Positions 20,765 to 34,516 are shown, counted from the first letter of the stretch. The stretch is DNA of 35,013 nucleotides from Paramacrobiotus richtersi (GCA_034698045.1 JAQGAU010000197.1:1-35013); one strand, 5' to 3'. The notes: generated by a model not told the origin, from the sequence alone. Translations and numbers: made by a program.

Positions 20765-20979
20765 TTAAGGACCAAACTGACCACTATGCTTGGTTTTTCG
20801 GACTGGTCGAATTCTTTCATCATTTTTGGGCTAGAATGTGTATTTTCCTGTCCACTTTCATACGGAAAGAGAGGAAGTAAATCCGAATTTTTCTTGTTTC
20901 TAGGAAATGCTTTACTTGGTATGTTCACTATGTTGGGAACGCTGTTACACGAATAGCTTGTTAATGGTTATCAATGCTT

Positions 20980-20985
20980 AATAAA
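20980..20985 (+). promoter_or_regulatory. Poly(A) signal of the BTB-BACK gene
   Basis: AATAAA about 215 nt after the stop codon. A comparable AATAAA follows the copy B last exon at 24151. Confidence 0.5.
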
Positions 20986-21659
20986 ATGTTTTTGTGTAGA
21001 AGAAATCGTGGTCTTATTAATGGCTGTATCGATCGTGTATGTGGATGTAATTACGGCTTGCCAGCTGCACGCCATTCGATATTCGCTGATTACATGTATA
21101 TAAACAATCTCGTACGAAATGTCGCAGTTTTTATATAAATCTACTGTTTTTCAAATTGGCTAGGGATTTACTATATAGTACTATAATAATAAACGATTGA
21201 AAATATTGATTTTTTGTAAGATGGTATTCACAATCAAATTCTATTATAAATAATGCAGGTTGATAATTAGAGTTTTTTAACTTAGCTTCCGAAATTTAAA
21301 GTTTCTACTTCCGATATATGGGAATTTCTTCCAACGTGACAATAATAATTATTATAATATCGCAACACATAAACTTTATTCAAATGGCGATTCGGTCAGG
21401 GAGAGTTATCCACCGGTCACTTCACATACTAATGGCGTTTTATTCACCGGAAAATGCAGTCAAGGCAACAGCGACGTATGAATCAGTCCATTTTCGACGC
21501 AAGGCGGTATCTGAAAGAAAAAACGATGGCAAAAGTGCAAACCACTACTTTCCAATGCAGGATCGTCAGGGATTCAACCGGCTTTTTTCTTCTTCTTCGA
21601 TGCTTTCACTTCGAGCGTTACATTTTGATGTGAGATTCGATTGATTTGGTGTTGTGAGC

Positions 21660-23966
21660 ATGTCTCTCCGGAAAACACACGTCGACACGTACCACTGCGG
21701 ACAAATAAGTACCATGGGCCAGTCTGCCGCGACACACGGCCTCCCTGTACCCCATCCCGTCCGTCGCGGATCACGGGCTGGGCCAGCGTCGTGGCCACGG
21801 ATTCGCCCGAGATCGTGGCCATGCCGAAATTATTCCGCAAGTCCACTTTAACCGATGTTAAACGTCTCCGAGCGTCGCTGCGGAGTCCGCCGCCCCTGCC
21901 GATTGGAGCACTACCGCGGGCGTGTAAATACATGAAGGTCAGCGAAATGTAAGCATGGGTGATTAAAACCTGATCAAATCAGTGTAAAATTACACATTGT
22001 AGTAAAACAAACAAAAAATGAAACAGTATATATACTTTTAAAAAAGGTCACTAATTGTGGGCAATTCTGTAAGTGTGACATTATGGTATTTCTGTCGTTC
22101 TGATTGCAAAATGTTAATTAGTATGTAGATGAGTTTAATAATAACAATCAACAAAAAAATAAACCTGTCAATATGACAAAATTCTGAAAACATTGGTTAA
22201 TTATGATCAGTTCTGTAAGTGTAGAATGATCTTTTTGTCTTTCTGATTTAGAAATAGCAGCTCATATTGCTGATTTTATTGCAGTTTTTATGTGTTCCAG
22301 AAGTAATTATGCACAAGCATATGCGTACCTATCGGAATCCTAATAGTAATTACTATTGTGAATCGTAGTGATACAGTGATACATACAACGATACAGTGGA
22401 TGTTTAAAAAAGTTTAAAACACGAACGAACTACATGCTGGTATAAATTCAGAACTGTGCGTTAAATTAGTGATAGCGTTCGAGAGCTATATAGCCACTTC
22501 ACTAAGATAACCATGCAGACTGAACTGCAACATGCACAAGCATTGTTTATAGTATTACAGCAAAATGCATGGGATTGTTAGATAAGTGGCGCGCTAGAAA
22601 AAATTAATAAAGTCTCATTGTCACATGCATATTTATACCGAGTATCATACGCATTATGCACATCACTGTAAGCCGATTTAAAAACTGCACTAAATGAATA
22701 GTTAAAATTCATCGGTGAAAGTAACCAGATTATAATCAAAACAATCCCCCGTTCGCCCATGTATCATAAATAAAAGTTTCGCTAAACACAGTCGTCTGCT
22801 TTTATACAGACAGAATCCAGTCGCTAGTTTTGGGTTTATGGCACCGGAAATTCCTGTTGGATGTGGAGCTAAAGTGTGCGGAGGGTTTCGTGCCGATGCA
22901 TCTGCCGTTGTTATCGGCGCACAGCGATGTTCGGACGGATTTCTGTTACCAGCGCGGCTGTAGCCTGTACAGGCAGAATCCCATCCTCATTTGACTTTGG
23001 CTCAGCGGTGACCTTACTGAAAATTCCGGGTGAACGCTAGAAAACACCACGTTTCTTTTGCAATTGCACAACCTGCATGTCTGGCGGGTTGTAACTTGAT
23101 AATAGATTAGTGTGCCTGATTGATTCAGTTTAATTAATAAAGTAAAATTAAATATTATTTTCATCTGTTTTGGAAAACTCCTGGTTTTTCTTTTATTTAT
23201 ATATTTTTATATATATTTTTTTTGTTTTGTAAACATGTTGAACTTGTTGTGACAGCAAACCTGATATTCCATTCCGTATTATGATTTATTCAAATGTGGC
23301 TTTATAGCGCAGCATCGAAAGAGAGCAATCATGGTGTAGTGACTGCAGCAGTATCGCGATCGGTCCAATTTATATTCGCGCTACCCGTAGTTAGCCCCCT
23401 TAAAATTGTTAATTTTTCTGAATTTACTTTTTTATTTAGCGGACTGCCTTTGTTAATAACTGAATGTAATTACAAATTTATAACGATAAATAAAAGTACT
23501 GTGCATAACTATCAATCATTCTTCACCATGATATTGAATTTGTAAATAATACTAAATTTGAAATCAGATTCTGATACTGATTATGTGAATATTGTCGTTG
23601 TCTGACTTTGACCGGTGTTTATGACTTTTTAATTTTTAATTTGATAATTTATGATTTTTCTATTTGAATTTATAAAGCGAGGTCTAATAAATTAGCTGAA
23701 GGTTGCTTAGTATGGTCTTAATTAATTTATTGCTAATTAAAAAAAACTGCTAATATTCGATGAACCAGCCTGTTGTTTTTGTTTTTCATGATCAGTCTGG
23801 TTCAACTTAAAACGAAATTTGAAGTCATTCGTAATTCTAGAGCGCGTCTGTATGCCAGCCAGAATCAGAACTGGTCCGATTATGAGTTACCAAAAACCCG
23901 GATGAATCCCGTTCGAATGGAGAACATGACGAAATTCTGCGATGTACCGTTGATCTGCAAAAGACG
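21660..23966 (+). pseudogene. Copy B: truncated BTB-BACK duplicate
   Basis: Exon 1 remnant 21660-21937 keeps the ATG and donor, but a net +1 frameshift in its first 60 bp sends the ATG frame to a TAA at 21849. Exons 2 and 3 are missing. Exon 4 remnant 22814-23019 is nearly identical to the parent up to an inserted T that creates an in-frame TGA at 22992-22994. At 23019/23020 the exon jumps directly into sequence matching parent intron 6 (near 19740), so exons 5 and 6 were lost in one deletion. The last exon, from 23841, keeps the splice acceptor and the NQNWSDYELPKTRMNPVRME block, then loses one base and runs past the normal stop. This copy cannot make the parent protein. Confidence 0.85.
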
Positions 23967-24292
23967 GCCGCAAATCAGTGATCGTGGCTTTGGGATTTGT
24001 CGAATTATCTAATTTTTTTGGCTAAAATTTGTTTTTTTTGTCCATTTTCTCATACGGAGAAAGTGGCAGTAAATCCGATTTTTGGTTGTTTCCAGATAAT
24101 GCTTAACTTGGTGTGTGGGAACGATGAGTAGCATACCAATGGTTTCCAACAATAAATACATTGTGTTTCGTAATGAGAATTATCTTTGGCATCCAGTGCA
24201 CGTTCATAATAATGAGTACTTTTCAGAACAAAATCAATAACGATGTAGCATTGTACGCTTGTGCCGTTATGCGAACAGTCGCTAATATTGTA

Positions 24293-26420
24293 AATCGTAG
24301 TGCAAAGGCTGTTATATTTCATGTGAATGTAAACTGATGTGTGGGCTGATTCGTGTGAACATCTGGATAATCAAAGTTGTCTTTGTCAGTTGATTAATAA
24401 AACAACTCAAAATTTTAAACCATTTTTTCTATCAATTTGTACACGATCGGACTAAAACTGTTTCCAGCTGGCTTTTTTCGGTCCGTTATATCTAAACTTT
24501 TCATTTACGTAGATTTTAATTGACTCAGATCCGAGTTCGATAATTATATCTGGCTGTTAATGTATCGGTATTGTTGTCGATGGGTCTTCCTATCGTTATT
24601 GAATCTTTGGGCAGGGTGAAGGTAATATTTTCGAGGAATTAAGCTAATGCTTTCAAAATGTCTACCGGTTCGTATCGTATGCTAACTACTGTACACCTTG
24701 CGACAGTTGGTCGTAGTGAAGTGGCTTCAAAAACCTTCATCTCCACGAACAAAATTTGAAATTGTTAGAAATTAACATTGGCTTTCCTGCTACTATACTG
24801 TAGTTTGTTGAGGAGACTTTTCTTTTTTCATCAAGTAAACCTGTTCCTGTATTTGTGAAGCCTGCGTGGACATTCCAAATAACGTGCTTTCGGGGATCGT
24901 CTACTCAAAGCAGATGCCTAGTTTCCCTAAGTTTGTCACACCCGATTCGAATAATTTCCTGGGAAACTGGGCACACATTGTAATCTGCTAGTATATTTTA
25001 CTGACTTGAATATGTCGATTAGGAAGTGAGTTTTGAAATGGATCAGCCGGTGACCGATCGGTCCGATCCTGAAGGCGATGCGCCGGTGTCGCTCAGTTTG
25101 CCGGAGCATGCGGCGCATGACCTCACTGGGAGTCAACAGGGGACCCGATGGACGCGAATTCCCCACGATCAACAAACTGGCGGTCAGAGCCAAGTATCGC
25201 AAAGGATTGGCGGCTACGCGTACCTACGTAAGAACAATCTAAAACAACTCTACAAACCGTGTATTAATAATGAAGCCAACAGTAACGAGACTACATCAAC
25301 AGATGAATAATTCGTAAAGAAAAAACGAAAAAGAAATAAATGTAAAGTGAATCAGTTCAATTGTAAAGTGAATGAACAAGTTTCGATTGATTGTAAATAA
25401 TGATAACATATATCTTATGATAACATATACACGACATAGTGCACGCTGTGACGGTTGAAAAAAAGTTCGCAGAAAGGAATTACATGCCGCCATATATTTA
25501 ATACTGTGCGTTGCGCAAGATATGATGTAATATATAGCCACTGCACTACGATAACCGCACAGGCTGAACTACAGTACGCTCAACTAACATCTAATTGGTA
25601 CTGGTAGCGGCAAATGGAGTACGCAGTATGCACACCGTTTGAGACAGTTTATTATTTCTAAATCGTGGATTTTCCAGTTCGGTACTTATAGTATTGCGTT
25701 TGGATTAACAGAAGTTGATTCAATTCTAATATTCTTCTGTAGGGTGTATGCGGCCACTGAAGGTGATCAAAGCGGCACACACGCGATGTACTTAAAACGA
25801 AGCAGGAAATCGGGAATTCCAGGTTCCCTTCTTAAGACTGCAGCGAAAAATGTGCCATAAGAATAAGAAGCACTTTCTTATGTAAGACAATCACGTTATT
25901 ATTGCACGGCAAGGCAGGTAACTCGTTTCCTGCCATTGGTAACATTAATGACACGGGAATTGAAACCTGGCTCAAGCGGGAATTCTCACTTGCCTTCAGA
26001 TACCGGTTAGGTTCGGTCAGATATTTTTAAAATTCAACATTTTAATCGATACGTTTACAGTAATAATCAGGTAGTAAACTGAAATTTTTATTTTAAAAAA
26101 AATTAAATTAATCAGATGCTGTCGAGAATTGGGTGTCATAAGCAATGGTAACCTACAGATACAGTAAACGTTTTAGAGATCGGCTAAAGGTCACCTGGAA
26201 ATCCTTAGCGCTCTTGCTGACATCGACGTTATATGTAACAGAATGCGGAATTTGTTGTGATAGCAAATCTGTTAAGATGGCATTATGGTATACACCAGTT
26301 ATATACACGAAATCTGGTTTTATGGTGCAGTACCGAGAATGGAGCAATCGTAGTGTAGTGGCAATATCCCCTGTGTTCTCGGCAGATCCGCATTGTACGT
26401 CTGTATGAAATATCACTGTA
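24293..26420 (+). pseudogene. Copy C1: frameshifted exons 2-3 with intron remnants
   Basis: Intron 1 sequence with two A-box elements (24293, 24709) at about the same spacing as in the parent leads into an exon 2 remnant at 25023-25220. That exon has a 9-bp insertion adding three codons and a net 8-bp deletion that breaks the frame. The exon 3 remnant 25743-25881 keeps both splice sites but carries an in-frame TAA. From about 26165 the sequence matches intron 6 of the parent (AAAGGTCACC block, then the A-box element at 26346). Exons 4 to 6 are therefore deleted. No exon 1 is present. Confidence 0.75.
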
Positions 26421-27055
26421 TCTATTTAAATTTAATTTTTTTGTTTAGTGTGCTACTGCTAGGACACTGTAATTACCGTAATTATAATAATACTGAAAAA
26501 TTAAGATAATGTATTAGGTACAGTATGTAGTTATAGAGTGGAGTTGCATGTTAATGAGCCGAGTTTAAACACACACTGTGCGGAGTAAAGATATCGGGGG
26601 ATCATGGGAAGATATCAGCAGTCAACGTTTTTAAAAAAGTTTTGTCGTATCATGTCGTATCGAATGGGACGTCGATTCTATTTTCTAGTTTTCCTGAAAT
26701 TCAGGTTTGAAATCAAGAAACAAGTGAGAACAGCGAAGCAGAAAAACGCAGTTTTACCCGTGTCTGGCACTAAAGGTTATCGCGGTCGAAATTAAATTAA
26801 CGGCAGTGAAATTCATCGGTGAAATTAGCTAAATTAATCAAATCAATGATCTGCTCACAATAACCTGATAAGAAATTCCGCTAAACACAATCTGACTCTT
26901 TAATAAACACAAATTAATAAAATTATTTGTGCTAGTAACAACGAAGTTTATATTTTACAGTAATAATCAGGTAGTAAACTGAAATTTTTAATTGTATAAA
27001 AAAACATGAAGTTAATCGGATACTGTCGAGAACTGGTGTCATAAGCAATGGTAAC
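26054..27055 (+). repeat. Pair of ~100-bp direct repeats
   Basis: Segments 26054-26152 and 26954-27055 share TTACAGTAATAATCAGGTAG, the following AAACTGAAATTTTT, a GTCGAGAA block and CATAAGCAATGGTAAC in order. They are offset by 900 bp and probably mark a duplication boundary between copies C1 and C2. Between them, about 26755-26915 matches parent intron 3. Confidence 0.7.
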
Positions 27056-27699
27056 GGTTGTTAAATTTGTTGTCAGCAAAGTTGTTGTATCTTGTAAATC
27101 TACAGTACAATAACTTGTAATCCGTGGAAGAATCTAGTGGCTGCTTTTACTTGTCATGATCGCACTAAAATTTGCATTAATTAGTCCAAAAGCTGATCGA
27201 AAAACAGTGCTTGCACCACCATTTTGCAACTTAAAGTTTGCATGTATTTCGTAACCAACGGACGTATGATCAAGGTCATATGCTGTAACGTTTTGAGCCC
27301 GTGTACTACGGTCATCACGAACGTAATATTGTAATGTGTGAAAAATTACAGTACTCTTACGGCTTCCTCCCGCACTATATCGATCGATTGGCAATTTGGC
27401 ATGAGCCTTTACAATACAACCAGAGAGCCAGTTATTAAAACGCATTATAGTTTTCAGTGAATTTTGCAAATAGATTAGTACCTCTGGACTGTTTTTGTAC
27501 TGGTGCGTTGAACTACAAATAAACGCGGACGCACCTACTATTCACAATGCAAAGGCCGCTTTGGTAGCTGTTTCTATAAACACCTTCAATCCCATAAGGT
27601 CAAAGGCAAGTTTGTCGAGAATATCTTTCCCAACCAGATCAAAACCTGATGTACAGCGTCGTTTATAGCGCGGGCAACGATTGATGACCTTGGCTGCAG

Positions 27700-28938
27700 A
27701 GTCAGTACGAAGTGTTTGAGGCCGCCATCAACTGGATGAAGCACGACCGACTGGCACGCTACCGCACTTCCAGTCCCTCATGGGCTGCATCCGTTTCGCC
27801 CTGATGACCACCGATGAGTTGGACCTATGCCTGAAGCCCGCTCTCGTCTTTCAGGAACCCATTGGCATGGAAATGCTCAGCTTTGCCAATCTGTAAGTGC
27901 ACAGTGAAAATGGCATATGCCACAATTAAGTCATACAGGCATGTATGACTTGTTGTGGCGTATAAATATTTATAGCTAAATGGGCAACTTTCGTAGTGAC
28001 GATGTTTGTGTTTGATCTACAGCTGCAGAGATAGGCCAAAGGTCACCAAGAAATCCTTAGCGATCTTAATGCTGACATCGCGACTGCAAAATTAGCCTTT
28101 ATTTGGAACAGTTTATATCTCCGTGTATAATCATGCTAAGTATTGATTCAATTCGACTGATAATTTTAATCCATATAATTTTTATTTGTAAAAGGCTGCA
28201 ATTGTTGTGATAGCAAATCTGATAAGACGTTTCTGATTATGGTTTACACAGATTGGAATAGGGTTTTATGGCGCTGTATCGATAAGTGAGCAATCGTAGT
28301 GTAGTGGCTGCAGCCATAACTGTGTTTGTATAATTATCAGTTCATATTTGTACTACCGTAGTCAGAAAACAGTTCGAATTTTCAAATTCTTTCCTGAATT
28401 TAATTTTTTAATTGTCTGACCGGCTTTGCTAATAATGGTGAATGAAATACTTTACAAGAACAATCAATAGTGCACTCAATTCACCATAATATATTGTCAA
28501 ATAATGTTTCGGTTTTACTGTAAATAATTGTCGCTAGTTAAGTTTGTAATTAGATTCTGATAGATTTGGCCACTTAAAAATGTGGTAGATTGCCGCTGAT
28601 TTTACCGGAATATTGTTGTTGTCCGTCTTTTGCCGGTGTTTATGTCTTTTAATTGTGAATTTGATACTCAAAATTTTAATAAATAAGCTGAAGGTTGCTT
28701 AGTTCGGTCAGAATTAATTTAATGCTGATTAAAAAACTGTTAACATTTCGATGAAGTAGCCTGTTGGTTAATCAGATGTGAGTCAGAACGAAATTTAAAA
28801 ATCATTTGTATTTGCAGAGCGCGTCTGTATGCCAGCCAAAACCAGAACTGGTCCGATTACGAGCTACCCAAAACGCGAATGAATCCCGTTCGAATGGAAA
28901 AACACTACGAAATGTTGAGTTGTGCCGTTGATCTGTAA
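27700..28938 (+). pseudogene. Copy C2: exons 6 and 7 of the BTB-BACK unit
   Basis: The exon 6 remnant 27700-27892 keeps the acceptor and the GTAAGT donor. It loses one base near 27754, so the frame breaks after AINWMKHDRLAR. Exon 7 (28818-28938) is completely intact, with acceptor, frame and stop, and differs from the parent mostly at silent sites. Intron 6 between them contains the A-box element at 28292. No exon 5 is recognisable in 27056-27699. Confidence 0.8.
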
Positions 28939-29199
28939 CTAAAACTCCCGCAAACTGACCAATATCCTTCGTTTCCGGATTTTTAGAATTATTCCATATT
29001 TTGCCGGAATGTGTATTTTTCTGTCCACTTTCATATGGAAAAAGTGGTAGTATATCAGACTTAATTTTGTTTCTAGGCAGTGCTTTGCCTAATGTGCTTG
29101 GAACTCGAAATTCGCGAAATTCGTGTTAATGGTTACAACAATTAAATGCATGAGTTGGTTAATAAGATGTGAGTAATTCAGAATCGTAGTGCAATGGCT

Positions 29200-31440
29200 G
29201 TATGTCGCTTTGATAAGCTCGAGGCTAGCTGGCACATATTCGTATTTGTAAGACATGTTATGTCGCGGTGTTTATTGTATTTGCTTTTTTCGTTTATTTG
29301 ATTAAATGGCTAATAATTTGTTACAAGAAACACCTTCGGCTGCCGCCTCAGGGTTTCTTGGGATCGGTATTCAGATCGCAGATTCGCAATCCGTATCATA
29401 TTGATATATAAGGAATATCAGTATAGATTCAAATCGGTATTGGGATCGGTATTCAGAAGTTTTGAAATGCAGTGTGCTGGAGACTGGGATCTGTTTCTGA
29501 CTATTAGTAGTACTTTTCGAATATCGCATATAGTCGAAAATGAAACAGATAGGCTCCAAGGTCGTGATCGCGATACGGAAACTGATATCGCGTTCGGATG
29601 TTGCAACTTTCTTTATAAATTTCAAGCCATGTAGTTTGTGCTTCGAATTTTGATACGTAAGTCCTCAAGAACTTGTTAAGCGGTTTCATACTACTACAGA
29701 TAAATTATTACCGGTGAATTTCAACACATTTCAAAAAGGAAGTGCAACAAGCAATAAACTGGCGGTATTTGAACCTGGTGCAATGCACAGCGTTCACTTT
29801 TTATTTCGTGCTAGGTCGTTATACCCAGTGAAACTTATTCATACAGCATTCTGCTCCCAAATTCCCAATACTTGAACCGTACCTAATAGATCAGCTACTG
29901 GTTCTCTAAAGAGTTGTGGTTCAGGCTCTAGTTTCTCTTTCCGACGGTTTCTAAACAGCACTGTTTCTCATGGTTCTTTCTGATAATGGACAGAACCGCG
30001 GAGGGAATTTTAGGAACCGATTTTTTCATAAGCAAATTAACTGAAATGTATAAAAACAACGAAATAAAATCCCAGGTGCTATCGATGACGGCTCTCTTTG
30101 CTGTTTGCATCGATTATATGGTTCCAACTTAAGAGAACCATAGAAAACCGAATAGATAGAGCCGGTTTGTTCAGTGTTGTTATTGGTTTATTCCGTTCTG
30201 CGCTTCAGCTTGAACGTTTGACACTAACAGATCTGCTTTCGTTTTGAACATCAAACCTTTTTGATTCGCGAAATATCCCAAATTAATTATTATATTTAAA
30301 CCAGCACTTCAGGAAATTTACCCTTTCTGGTAAACCCTTCTGGTAAACAGCTTCTTTTGCTCCGTGACTTATGTTTTCTTCGATAACATAACGCCGTTCG
30401 AAATACCCTATTTACTTAAATAACTGCCCCTCCCCCGAAATAAGCTATAGTCCCGGGTTTTCTATTTTTTTCCGAGAGCCTTCTTAAAAAATGTAAAGGT
30501 CTCACAAAGGTTACCTTCCCAGAGGGGTTGTTGAAAAAATAAACGCCTGCAAGGCGGTTATTTGAGAACATACGGCAGTTCGAGCGAATTTGCACTAGCA
30601 GGTGTCGTTCGGGGTCATACATTTGCACACATGGTCAAAAGGTCGTCTCAGTATGAAAGTGTGCTCATGCAGCAGATTGTTCCAGAAGGTTACCAATTTA
30701 TTGCGGTAAATAAGGACAACTGTCGAATCGTCACCGTTTGAACGAATCATGAACTACATAATTAGTGGTCGTACCCAAATGGATCGATTAGTGCTATCAT
30801 TTAGTGTTTAATTGACAACGATGCCAACATCAATCTGTAATTTTGAAGATTTACTGGTAAAACCTGAATTCTCGTCTTGAATATCGCTCATGTTGGGTTC
30901 GATCGATCGGTCCGTTGTGCTGAGAGAAATTCTTTCGGGCTTGTTATCTTCAGAAAATTTGGTACCAAACTAATTTCCCGAATGTCTTAATTTCCCAGAT
31001 TAATTTATCAGTTTTTGTCATTTTTATTCATTGCTAGTCTAGTATTCTGATCCACAACGTTCCCGGCATGACCAGTACCAAAAAAACTGTGTGGGGCTTA
31101 CCGGTTCAGTTTCCACCAAAGGTAACTCCTCGGGACTAGATTTATTTAAAGATTTTTGACTGATTGCTGATCGCTCGATGAATTTGATCATAACAACGCT
31201 TAACAATATTTATACGGTATTAATTATCTGGTTGTATTGCAGCATGTATCGTATTTGTAAGGTGAAAAAATCCTTTTTTACCTGCCCTGCACCGCCTGTG
31301 GGTTTATTTCAAAATTAAACATCATGTGTCACCGTTTTGAGTTATGCTCTACCCGATCGTAAAATTTATTCGAGTGGAGCTTGTTTGGTTCGGGAGATTT
31401 TGTTATCCCGGGACGGAGTTCCGTAATAGGAACTAGTACT
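29200..31440. other. Unassigned spacer inside the array
   Basis: No similarity to the BTB unit is visible. A short direct repeat GGGATCGGTATTCAG occurs at about 29353 and 29441, and TTCTGGTAAAC is doubled near 30340. Open frames here are short and unrecognisable. This may be the original flank of the tandem unit or an insertion. Confidence 0.4.
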
Positions 31441-31449
31441 AGATAAATT

Positions 31450-34400
31450 ACTACAATAATGTAAGTGCAAAATTACGAAATCTTTGCTTTCCTGGTTGCA
31501 AAATGGCAGTCAGTATAAAGATTACAAGAACAATAATGACAACTAACAAAAAAACAACTAACGTGTGAACATAATATAATAAATCTTAAAAAAGTTCAAT
31601 AATTATGATCAATTTGTAAGTGTAAAAATTATGATCTTTTCGTTTCCCTGAATCAGGGAGACAAAAGGGACCCTGATTACAAAGTGGCAAACTCCAAGCG
31701 CTGATTTCTGGCTTTATTGCAGTTGTTATATATGTGTAAGTAATTATCTAGTAATTATGCAATAATGTATGTTTATTCGACAACAGCCCCGTTGTACAGT
31801 ACCTTTTGTATTTGCAAGGTAAAATTAGTTCAAAAAAAGATGAACGTGCATCTCACAATCCCAGTATTTGTTACTAGTGTGAATCGTAGTGCAGCGGCTC
31901 TTACAGTCGACAAAAACAAATTGTGCAAACGTCTGGTAGATCAAAGTGCTCTTTCGCAGTTCACGGCTTAGATATAACATTTTTTTTTTATTATTCTTTA
32001 GATTTATGTATAATCGGACTGAAGCATGGTGTGGAGGAAAAAGTGGTGTAGCTCGCTAAAATCTGTATTCGTACTGCTGCAGGCTATCCACAATAGCATG
32101 TAGATAGTTATAACATGAAAAGTTCATACAGGCTTTGAAAAGTACAGGAACAGATTTAAATGGTGCAAAAAAAAATAAGTTCAAAACTTTGCTACGAGAA
32201 AGCAGTGCGCACATTTTCTTACTTTTTTTACGGACTGAAAGCGAAGAAGACTGTGTACAGTTGTAGCCACTAGCCAGTAAGCCACTTCACTACGACTAAC
32301 TTCCACAACAATGTGTAGGAGATAATACGAACGTGGCACGAAAAATTTTAAAGCATGATCATTGCTTAACACTCACCAAATTACGCACTTTAAATACGTG
32401 TCATTTCCTAGTGGGCCTCAGAGGCCAGCCAATCAAATATGGGTAACACGCCTTAAAATCGAGACTGAACTGGGAAAGTAAGGTCTTGCGCAAAATTTAT
32501 GCAACGTTCCTAAAAATAAATTGTTATTATTATTTAAATCTTCATAGACATTGACTTTAACGTGCCAAAAAATTCAACAACGCCAGAAGACCCAGCAAAC
32601 AAAACAATTAGCAGCCACGCATAATTAGCCAGAGTCAGACTAAATTAAAATCTGCGTATATAAAAACTTCATACAATGAATATCCAAAAGAACCCGGAAT
32701 GGACTAGCGGCCATCCGTACGTAAGAACATTCTAGTTGTAAAGCAACTCTTTCAATCACTACTGAAGAGAACAGTTATGAAATTACGATAATGGGCGGAT
32801 AATTAGAAAAGAAATATTGAAAAAATATCGCAAAATACACTGACGAAATTACGATAATGTATGAGTAATGCTCGAAATAAATTCGATGAAATAAATATTC
32901 CAATTATGATTATGGCGTATTACGACAACTACCCAGCTACAGCATGTACATAGTTGTGTACATGCATGCAGCTGTGACTTAGTTTTTTTTTACAAATGCA
33001 TGTCCTTTTGACAGAATCTTTGATGAATAATCACATCTCCTGTATCTTAACGCTACAGTGTATGGATGTTTAAAAAAAGTTTACACGAACGACCTACATG
33101 CTGGTACAGATTTAGAGCTGTGCGTTGAATGAGACAAAGAGTCCGGGTGAATCGTAAAGCCACTTCACTACGATAACCATGCAGACTGAAATGCAGTATG
33201 CACAATAATAACATTGAATTGGTACATACGGTAGCGCTTTATATTGCCACATGCATACATATGTACTGTATACCGAGTACGCAGTATGCACATCATTTGA
33301 TTGTAAACCAGTTTCTTATTTAACTGGGAAGTGTTCAATTTCGTATTGTGTTCGTAATAACACAAGTTGATGGTTTCTGTTATTTCCGTAGAATTTATGC
33401 GGCTGCTGAAGGTGATCGAAGCGGCCAAAGCGGCGCATGCCCGATGTAAAATGCAGCAGTCTGTAAATGTCTGATCATTCTTATTTACGCAGACTATAAA
33501 TGTGAAATTTAAATCAATGAAATTTACGAAAATTAATAACGATAATGGCGTATTACGACAGTTACCCTAGGTATCAGAGCATTGAATTACTACTGTTTCA
33601 ATATATATTACATGACTCAGAATCATTCTATTGACAGTGATTGCGACTTGGTTTTTGTTCGTACAAATGCATATGGATTGCTTTTTACAAAATTGTCGAA
33701 GTATCACTCTCTTTTTTGTTAACTCTTTCTTCTAATCTTTTGCTTATTGAACAAAAGCCTAAAACTATGCTGGATTGGCTCAAAAAGAGATGCATCATGT
33801 AGCCCAAATTGTTTGTTATTGTGTCGTGTCTAGTGCAGGTATCAGGCGCTCCATAGACTAACACTGGGAGATATATTATAAATCGTAGTGTATCGGCTAA
33901 CAGAAGCTAAGGATAGAAGTAATGTGAAGCCTGGCGCATGAACTGCATACATTTGTTAAGACGCATCATGCAGGCAACATATAGTATATTTTTCGTTATG
34001 CATGCAAAAATAAACTGGTATCTACTGACTACTGTGGTATTTTTGTGTACTGATTTGGAAAGCAAATAGAGAAGTACAGATTAATCGTTGAGATTGCCAG
34101 ATTCGTTGGATGGTCATTTTTCCTGTGTGAGGAGAGACATAAGGAATGAAAAACATAATTATGTACGAAAAATTGATATACATACCGTTATTCTGCAAAC
34201 AAGTTCGGCACGTTTTCAAAAGAAGATAGACAAGTTGTGTATCTAGTTGGTTAAGACATAGCACGACTGAAGAGATAGGGCATCTAAAATCCCTTCAGTT
34301 CCACTATGGTTAAGATGACCCCTATTGCAGAGTGAATACGAAGTATTTGAGGCCGGAATCAACCATGGATGAAGCACGACCGACTGGCGCGATTACCGCA

Positions 34401-34516
34401 CTTCCAGTCGCTCATGGGCTGCATCCGGTTCGCCCTGATGACTTGGTCCTGTGCATGAAGACCGATCTGGTTTTCCAGGAACCCATTGGCATGGAAATGC
34501 TCAGCTTCGCCAATCT
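31450..34516 (+). pseudogene. Copy D: scrambled BTB-BACK duplicate
   Basis: Intron 1-like sequence (31450-31990, A-box at 31882) is followed by a 16-bp stub of exon 2 with its donor (32701-32716). Then comes intron 2 with minus-strand A-box copies at 32279 and 33158, and an exon 3 fragment 33392-33458 nearly identical to the parent that stops after ATGCAGCA. After this the sequence returns to intron 2 (about 33540-33700) and then jumps to intron 5 (from about 33710, A-box at 33881). The exon 6 remnant 34331-34516 has a 2-bp insertion and a 10-bp deletion but keeps both splice sites. Intron 6 runs off the window edge, so exon 7 may lie outside. Confidence 0.78.

Noticed and set aside
21641..21952. 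103-codon frame in copy B as an independent small gene
   Set aside because: It has no ATG before the conserved part and merely follows the parent exon 1 frame after the frameshift.
26145..26416. 87-codon frames open on both strands
   Set aside because: The segment aligns with intron 6 of the BTB unit and includes an A-box element, so it is non-coding.
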